Positions 6,705-11,181 of a stretch of DNA of 11,181 nucleotides are shown one piece after another. Position 1 is the stretch's first letter; the number at the start of each line of letters is the position of its first letter. The notes beneath the pieces were generated by a model, which had not been told where the DNA came from, ran no database searches, and saw only the letters and a program-made list of their open reading frames with translations. The stretch is from Candidatus Tariuqbacter arcticus (GTDB taxonomy: Bacteria > Electryoneota > Tariuqbacteria > Tariuqbacterales > Tariuqbacteraceae). Made by a program: the position numbers and the translations under genes. The DNA is taken from positions 1 through 11,181 of the forward strand of contig JABMRZ010000257.1 in NCBI GenBank assembly GCA_013202315.1. The letters run 5' to 3'.

Positions 6705-6756
6705 TATTCAATTCCCGCACTAACGATTGGCAGCTTTCCAACGTATTTAACCAAAT

Positions 6757-6785
6757 AATGTACAACATTCAATAATTCCAATCAA
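6757..6785 (-). promoter_or_regulatory. Candidate promoter for selB
   Basis: On the minus strand, TTGATT (6780-6785) and TACATT (6757-6762) are 17 nt apart. Transcription would begin near 6750, with a leader of about 46 nt. The -35 hexamer is identical to that of the rsfS promoter candidate. The -10 matches the consensus at only four of six positions. An 11-bp direct repeat (6769-6779 and 6803-6813) overlaps its spacer. Confidence 0.4.
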
Positions 6786-6978
6786 ATTATTACTGTAAAA
6801 TATCAATAATTCCGTAGATTATGCTATCCTGAATTATTCATAAAAATGCAGCTTTGCTTATTAAAAGCAGACAAATTACTTTTCAGTATAGGTTTAAAAT
6901 CAACGCAATCATCATATCCATCAGTTAAAATCGACGATTCATTTTCACTTCAACTCCGATAAATTCTAACCTTTACTC

Positions 6979-7007
6979 TTGACATTGTTAATGGTATGTG
7001 TTATTTT
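6979..7007 (+). promoter_or_regulatory. Sigma-70-type promoter of the lipoprotein-regulator-kinase operon
   Basis: A perfect TTGACA (6979-6984) is followed after 17 nt by TATTTT (7002-7007). Initiation would fall around 7014. The lipoprotein reading frame is open across this site, starting with a TTG inside the -35 box, so a downstream start must be used. No sigma-54 -24/-12 site is seen here. Confidence 0.65.
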
Positions 7008-7065
7008 GAAAAATAGATTGAAATCGACACTTTATGTTAACATACAGCCACCGCCGAACCCCGCA

Positions 7066-7872
7066 ATGTTAGTTTTATCTGAAAATATCGACCATAAATT
7101 GAGAGAGAGGAATAATCGCTCGATTATACCTCTAATCCTCATAACATCCTTATTAATTGGAATATACGGCTGTGATGTCCCCCGCAACAACCCCTTTGAC
7201 CCTTGGGGAACGAATTACAGTCCATCCACCACTATGAGCGAAGATGAATACCAAGTCTCAGTTTACTCCTGTCATGAAAACCTCTGGTACCCCGGCGAAA
7301 TCTATCGGCTGCATATAGAAGCGGAAATTTACCTGCCGCTCCCGATCGATTCCATAAAAGCAGTCTATCAAGATTCAATCTGCTATCCCTTGTACTTCTA
7401 TCTCTTGGGAGATATGAGCTCCATCTGGAAAACTGAAATTCTGGAAGATTACCTCCCTGGCGGCGAAATTTACAGTCTGTTGGGAAATCCATTCAATTTG
7501 GAAGTATATTTCACCAATGGTTCCATTCGATTTTCATCCGATTTCTGGCTGGCGAGGGTCATTGAATACATTCCCCAAACTAGAAGTCCCGGCGCCGGTG
7601 AAATCACAGATAGTTATCCCCTGCTTGAATGGGAATTGGCGGAGTTGAACTTCCCCTTCACCTATACGCTGAAAGTTATGAAGAATGAAGCTGGAATCTC
7701 ACAGCTTTTCTGGTCGGTGGAAGGCATAATCGATACGGCTGCCTCCTATCAAGTCGATACCCCGCTTCAAGATGGCGCCCATCTCTGGACTGTAACCGTT
7801 GTCGATGACTATAATAATCAATCCACTTCAAACGAAGCCGCATTCATTGTCTACAATGAACCTATCCCCTAA
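7066..7872 (+). CDS. Lipoprotein of unknown function
   Basis: I do not recognise a named family. From the ATG at 7066 the product has 268 residues. It has a basic stretch (RERNNR), a hydrophobic helix (about 20-35) and a lipobox-like IYG-C with Cys36. PRNNPFDPWG follows the cysteine, a pattern often seen in short exported lipoproteins of uncultured FCB-type bacteria. A TTG at 7099 would give a more usual 24-residue signal peptide and is an alternative start. Residues about 170-265 contain SPGAGEITDSYPLLEW and LQDGAHLWTVTVVDDYNNQS, which look like a fibronectin-III-type beta-sandwich. Asp follows the lipidated Cys, which in enterobacteria means retention in the inner membrane. This cannot be assumed here. 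Its 3' end overlaps the regulator gene by 17 nt, and the promoter at 6979-7007 is the only one seen for the operon. Confidence 0.8.
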   Translation: MLVLSENIDHKLRERNNRSIIPLILITSLLIGIYGCDVPRNNPFDPWGTNYSPSTTMSEDEYQVSVYSCHENLWYPGEIYRLHIEAEIYLPLPIDSIKAVYQDSICYPLYFYLLGDMSSIWKTEILEDYLPGGEIYSLLGNPFNLEVYFTNGSIRFSSDFWLARVIEYIPQTRSPGAGEITDSYPLLEWELAELNFPFTYTLKVMKNEAGISQLFWSVEGIIDTAASYQVDTPLQDGAHLWTVTVVDDYNNQSTSNEAAFIVYNEPIP

Positions 7873-9349
7873 ATATGTCGAGAGCCTGCTAAGCATCTCC
7901 CAGACTCTGCTTAGCTGCAAAGACCCGGAAATTCTCTTTCAGAAAATCCTGCAAATCGCTATGGAAACCCTGAACGCCGAAAGGGGCTTCCTAATCCTTT
8001 ACCATGGCGAGGAGGTCGGCTTCAATGTCCGCGCCGTCAGCGATGAGAAAGAATCCATCTCCAACCTCACTGAAATCTCACAAGGCGCGGTGGAAATGGT
8101 TACTCGATCCGGCGAACCCCTTTTAACCAAAGACGCCAGCGCTGATCCGAGGTTTTCCGGTCGAAAATCGGTGATACTCCACGGCATCCGCTCCGTCGCC
8201 TGCGTGCCCCTGAAAATCGGCGAAGAAGTCCGCGGGGTAATGTATATGGACAGCCGGGGGCGGCAAGACCTGTTCACTTACGACACCATCCATTATCTGA
8301 CATTAATCGCCTCCTACGCCGCCCTGGCGATAGATAACGCCCTCGATTACAATAAACTCAAGGAAGAAAACCTGCGCTGGGCGGGCGAAATACACCGCTC
8401 CTACGGCTTCCCCGGCATCATCGGCGAAAGTCCCGCTATGAAGCGGGTCTATGACCTTATAGCGCGCATTCTCAACGCCGACCTCCCCGTCCTCATAACC
8501 GGCGAATCGGGGACCGGCAAGGAACTCGCCGCCCGCGCCATCCACTACAATTCTCGCAGAAAAGATCACCCCTTCATAGCGCTCTTCTGCGGGAATTTGT
8601 CGCCTGAACTGCTCGAATCCGAACTATTCGGACATACCAAAGGGGCATTCACCGGCGCTGTCGCCAACAAGAAAGGATTGGTCGAACAGGCGCATGGCGG
8701 CAGCCTGATGCTGGATGAAATCGCCGACCTCCCACCCGCCATCCAGGCAAAACTACTCCGTTTCCTGCAGGAATCCGAATACCGCCCCGTTGGCGACAAT
8801 GTTACCCGGAAAGCCGATGTCCGAATAATCGCCGCCACCAACAAGGAGATGAAGACCGAAGTGGCGGAGAAGCGCTTCCGCCCAGACCTCTACTGGCGGC
8901 TAAATGTCCTCACAATACAGCTCCCTCCGCTCAGCGAAAGGCGGGAAGATATTCCCCTGCTGGCAGCCAATTTCCTCCGAAAATATGGCGAAAAAGTTGG
9001 AAGAACGGATATCACCATCAGCAAAGAAGCTCTGAAAATCCTTCAAGACCGTAACTGGCCCGGAAATGTGCGCGAACTCGAAAATGCGATAGCGCGGGCG
9101 GTAGTCTTCGCACAAGAATCGCGAATCACTCCCCAATTCCTGTTCCTCGATGACGATGACTTCAACGCCCCCGCTCCGATGGAAGACGACAGCGACCCCA
9201 CCCTGAAATCCGCCATCCGCAGGCATACCCTGAAGATTCTCCAACAAAGCGGCGGCAACCGTTCCGAAGCGGTCAGAAGACTCGGAATCTCCCGCAGGTA
9301 TCTATATAACATTTTGGAAGAAATTCGCGCTGAGGGGATTGAGTTTTGA
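7856..9349 (+). CDS. Sigma-54-dependent transcriptional activator, GAF-AAA+-Fis
   Basis: Enhancer-binding protein that remodels sigma-54 RNA polymerase using ATP. From the ATG at 7856 it has 497 residues. A GAF sensor domain covers about 10-165 (ERGFLILYHGEE, VACVPLKIGEEVRGVMYMDS). The AAA+ domain has Walker A GESGTGKE (216-223), the sigma-54-contacting GAFTGA (263-268), Walker B SLMLDE (283-288), RFRPDLYWRLNV with the arginine fingers, and WPGNVREL. The Fis-type helix-turn-helix lies at about 455-492 (GGNRSEAVRRLGISRRYLYNIL). There is no receiver domain, so control is through a ligand at GAF, protein contact or phosphorylation, not a histidine kinase relay. It overlaps the lipoprotein by 17 nt and the kinase by 4 nt. 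An earlier in-frame ATG at 7799 lies deep inside the lipoprotein gene and is unlikely. Its target promoters are not apparent in the window. Confidence 0.95.
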   Translation: MNLSPKYVESLLSISQTLLSCKDPEILFQKILQIAMETLNAERGFLILYHGEEVGFNVRAVSDEKESISNLTEISQGAVEMVTRSGEPLLTKDASADPRFSGRKSVILHGIRSVACVPLKIGEEVRGVMYMDSRGRQDLFTYDTIHYLTLIASYAALAIDNALDYNKLKEENLRWAGEIHRSYGFPGIIGESPAMKRVYDLIARILNADLPVLITGESGTGKELAARAIHYNSRRKDHPFIALFCGNLSPELLESELFGHTKGAFTGAVANKKGLVEQAHGGSLMLDEIADLPPAIQAKLLRFLQESEYRPVGDNVTRKADVRIIAATNKEMKTEVAEKRFRPDLYWRLNVLTIQLPPLSERREDIPLLAANFLRKYGEKVGRTDITISKEALKILQDRNWPGNVRELENAIARAVVFAQESRITPQFLFLDDDDFNAPAPMEDDSDPTLKSAIRRHTLKILQQSGGNRSEAVRRLGISRRYLYNILEEIRAEGIEF

Positions 9350-11118
9350 TTTCTATGAGCGATAAATACAGCGGCGCTGCCGAAATCTCCTCCGGGCAGT
9401 TGACTAAACTGGTCAAAGCGCGCCATAAAATCCTCGACAGGCAAGTCCTGCTGAAAATCCTCCATCGATACCTAATCGAAGACGAAGATATTACTATCCG
9501 CTTTAAAAGAGAAGCCAAAATCGCCGCCAGCATCGATCATCCCAATGTAGTTAAGGTATACGATTGTGGTGAGTTGGACGATTTGCCTTACATTGCAATG
9601 GAATGGATTGAAGGGGAAAACCTCTACCAATATATCAGCAAATTCAGAGGTAAGCGGGAAATCCCCGTAGCCGAAGCCCTTACTATCATCGCCGCCGCTC
9701 TCAGAGGGTTAGCCGCCATCCACAAATGCGGGGTCATCCACCGCGATTTAAAGCCGGATAATGTGATGATAAATGAAGAGGGTGAAATCAAACTTACCGA
9801 CTTCTCCCTCGCATTCAGCGGCAAGATGTCACGCATCACCAAACACGGCGATCTGGTCGGCTCACCCGCATATATCGCTCCGGAAGTGATAGCCGGCGAA
9901 GAACCCTCACCGAAATCTGACCTCTTCGCCGCCGGACTCATATTGTGGGAATTGCTGACGGGTGAAAATCCCTTTGAAACCGATGATATTTTCCAAACAC
10001 TCCAGCGCGTCCAGGAAACTAAACTCCCCGACATCGACGAAATTCGCCCCGGTTTGTCGGAACAACTGAAAAGGATTCTCTACACTCTCCTCACCCGCAG
10101 CCCTGATGAAAGACCGGCTTCCGCAGAAGAAGCGTTCGTTGAAATCACCGCCCTCCCTGAATATCCCAAAGAGGCCGCCAGACATTCGCTCAGCAAGCTC
10201 CGCATTCCCACTCCCCTTCCTTTAAGAAAAGAGGGCTCAGCTAAGAAATTACCAATTGCCTTGTTCTCCGCATTGATAGCGCTGGCTATGGGCATAGCGA
10301 TTTGGTTCTGGCTTCACCAAGGACCCTCCGCGGATTCAAGCGAAACGGAATTCACCGTCATAGATTCGACTCAAGCCGCCGCTGCCGATATCCGGGAACA
10401 ATTCACTACCTCAGATACGATTTCATCCATCGCAAAAGTCGACAGCGCTTTCGCTTTAGAAGAGGCAACGGAGTCGCCCGTTAGCGCTGATCTCCAACTT
10501 ATCGAATCGCGCCCCACCACAACGCCCCCAGTGGAAGAAATGCAAATCTCTCCCGAAAGCAAGGATGTAACAGAAACGGAAAATGAATCACAAATTGCGC
10601 TCAACGAGGATTTGACGGTGAATGACGAGCTCATCCCCGAAACAGTCGATCACCCCGTCGATGAGACATCTTTAGTCGATTTCAACATCACCCCCTGGGC
10701 GCGAATTTACATCGACGGTCAGTTCAAAGGGGACAGTCCGCTGGGTTATCCGCTGGAAGTCGATTGCGGGGAACATTGGCTGGTGCTTGACAATCCATAT
10801 TTTCCCCGATTGGAATTTTATTTCAGCGTCGCCGCCGCAGAAACGCTGCGCCTGGAGAAGAACCTTTTCGACTATATAGGGCAGGTCAAATTTGATGTTC
10901 AGCCCTGGGGATATATCACCATCGACAGCACTCAATTGGGAACTTCACCCTTGCCGCGCCCTATTTACTTATCCCCGGGTGATTATTTCATCACTATCGA
11001 ACATCCCAATTTCCCCCGCTACGAAAGGAACCTGATGGTACGAGCCGGGGAAAAAATCAGCCTGGTAGTCGACCTATCCAAACCCATTGAAATACCCGCC
11101 CAGGTTTTAGATAAATAG
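9346..11118 (+). CDS. Membrane Ser/Thr protein kinase with two PEGA domains
   Basis: Hanks-type kinase of 590 residues with one membrane helix. The cytoplasmic kinase domain is at about 8-270: Lys37 (VLLKIL) and Glu56 for the salt bridge, HRDLKPDN (132-139), TDFSLAF with DFS in place of DFG (152-154) and APE (178-180). The glycine loop is degenerate: SSGQLTK stands where GxGxxG is expected. A transmembrane helix (about 303-323) is followed by an acidic, Ser/Thr-rich linker (about 327-443). Two PEGA beta domains follow (about 446-507 and 514-577), each with an I-D-x-x-x-x-G-x-S-P-like turn. The PEGA part should be outside the cytoplasm. The TTG at 9346 overlaps the regulator stop as TTGA and has GAGGGG 8 nt upstream; an ATG at 9355 is the alternative. 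It may phosphorylate the adjoining sigma-54 activator, an inference from gene order only. Confidence 0.93.
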   Translation: MISMSDKYSGAAEISSGQLTKLVKARHKILDRQVLLKILHRYLIEDEDITIRFKREAKIAASIDHPNVVKVYDCGELDDLPYIAMEWIEGENLYQYISKFRGKREIPVAEALTIIAAALRGLAAIHKCGVIHRDLKPDNVMINEEGEIKLTDFSLAFSGKMSRITKHGDLVGSPAYIAPEVIAGEEPSPKSDLFAAGLILWELLTGENPFETDDIFQTLQRVQETKLPDIDEIRPGLSEQLKRILYTLLTRSPDERPASAEEAFVEITALPEYPKEAARHSLSKLRIPTPLPLRKEGSAKKLPIALFSALIALAMGIAIWFWLHQGPSADSSETEFTVIDSTQAAAADIREQFTTSDTISSIAKVDSAFALEEATESPVSADLQLIESRPTTTPPVEEMQISPESKDVTETENESQIALNEDLTVNDELIPETVDHPVDETSLVDFNITPWARIYIDGQFKGDSPLGYPLEVDCGEHWLVLDNPYFPRLEFYFSVAAAETLRLEKNLFDYIGQVKFDVQPWGYITIDSTQLGTSPLPRPIYLSPGDYFITIEHPNFPRYERNLMVRAGEKISLVVDLSKPIEIPAQVLDK

Positions 11119-11181
11119 CCTAACCCGGACGAGCCGGAACAAAATTATAAATTCGAAATTCGAAATACGATACAAATTCAA
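11119..11181. other. Spacer after the kinase with ATTCGAAA-type repeats
   Basis: No gene starts here. ATTCGAA occurs twice in tandem at 11151-11164, followed by a further AAATACGATAC-like word related to the words at 1-40. A short CCGG...CCGG stem is present but has no T-run, so no intrinsic terminator is supported within the window. Confidence 0.35.

Noticed and set aside
6724..6745. TTGGCA-like element as a sigma-54 promoter near selB
   Set aside because: There is no GC dinucleotide with a TTGC-type -12 element at the required spacing.

Overview
The window comes from a bacterium of moderate GC that encodes selenocysteine. The machinery and gene families are bacterial: SelB-type elongation factor, bacterial-type tRNA-Sec, sigma-54 activator, PEGA-domain Ser/Thr kinase, and a lipoprotein with an NPFDP motif just after the lipidated cysteine. 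Good Shine-Dalgarno sites are scarce. That mix suggests an uncultured lineage of the broad FCB/candidate-phylum type. This placement is an impression, because there is no rRNA or other marker here.

The window splits at about 6.7-7.0 kb into two divergent blocks. The left block lies entirely on the minus strand. In transcription order it is: selB (Sec elongation factor), selD (selenophosphate synthetase), an internally deleted glutamine synthetase, selC (tRNA-Sec) with its own intrinsic terminator, then a new promoter, rsfS (ribosome silencing factor) and argS (arginyl-tRNA synthetase). The selD gene is itself read through an in-frame UGA at codon 19, where the catalytic Sec/Cys belongs, followed by a SECIS-like hairpin. 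Its true start is therefore 22 codons upstream of the start a standard gene finder reports. SelD makes selenophosphate, which SelA (not in this window) would use to charge the tRNA-Sec, and SelB delivers it to UGA codons, including the one in selD.

The right block lies on the plus strand behind a good sigma-70-type promoter (TTGACA-N17-TATTTT). It holds three overlapping genes: a lipoprotein of unknown function, a GAF/AAA+/Fis sigma-54 activator, and a membrane Ser/Thr kinase with two extracytoplasmic PEGA domains. The overlaps (17 and 4 nt) suggest one translationally coupled signalling operon.

The main oddities are: the Sec codon in selD; the mini glutamine synthetase, fused exactly at two PDP motifs and lacking the whole catalytic core; rsfS with no in-frame ATG/GTG/TTG for its conserved N-terminus; argS with a replaced HIGH signature and a strongly AT-rich internal segment; and dispersed hairpin and short-word repeats in the spacers.
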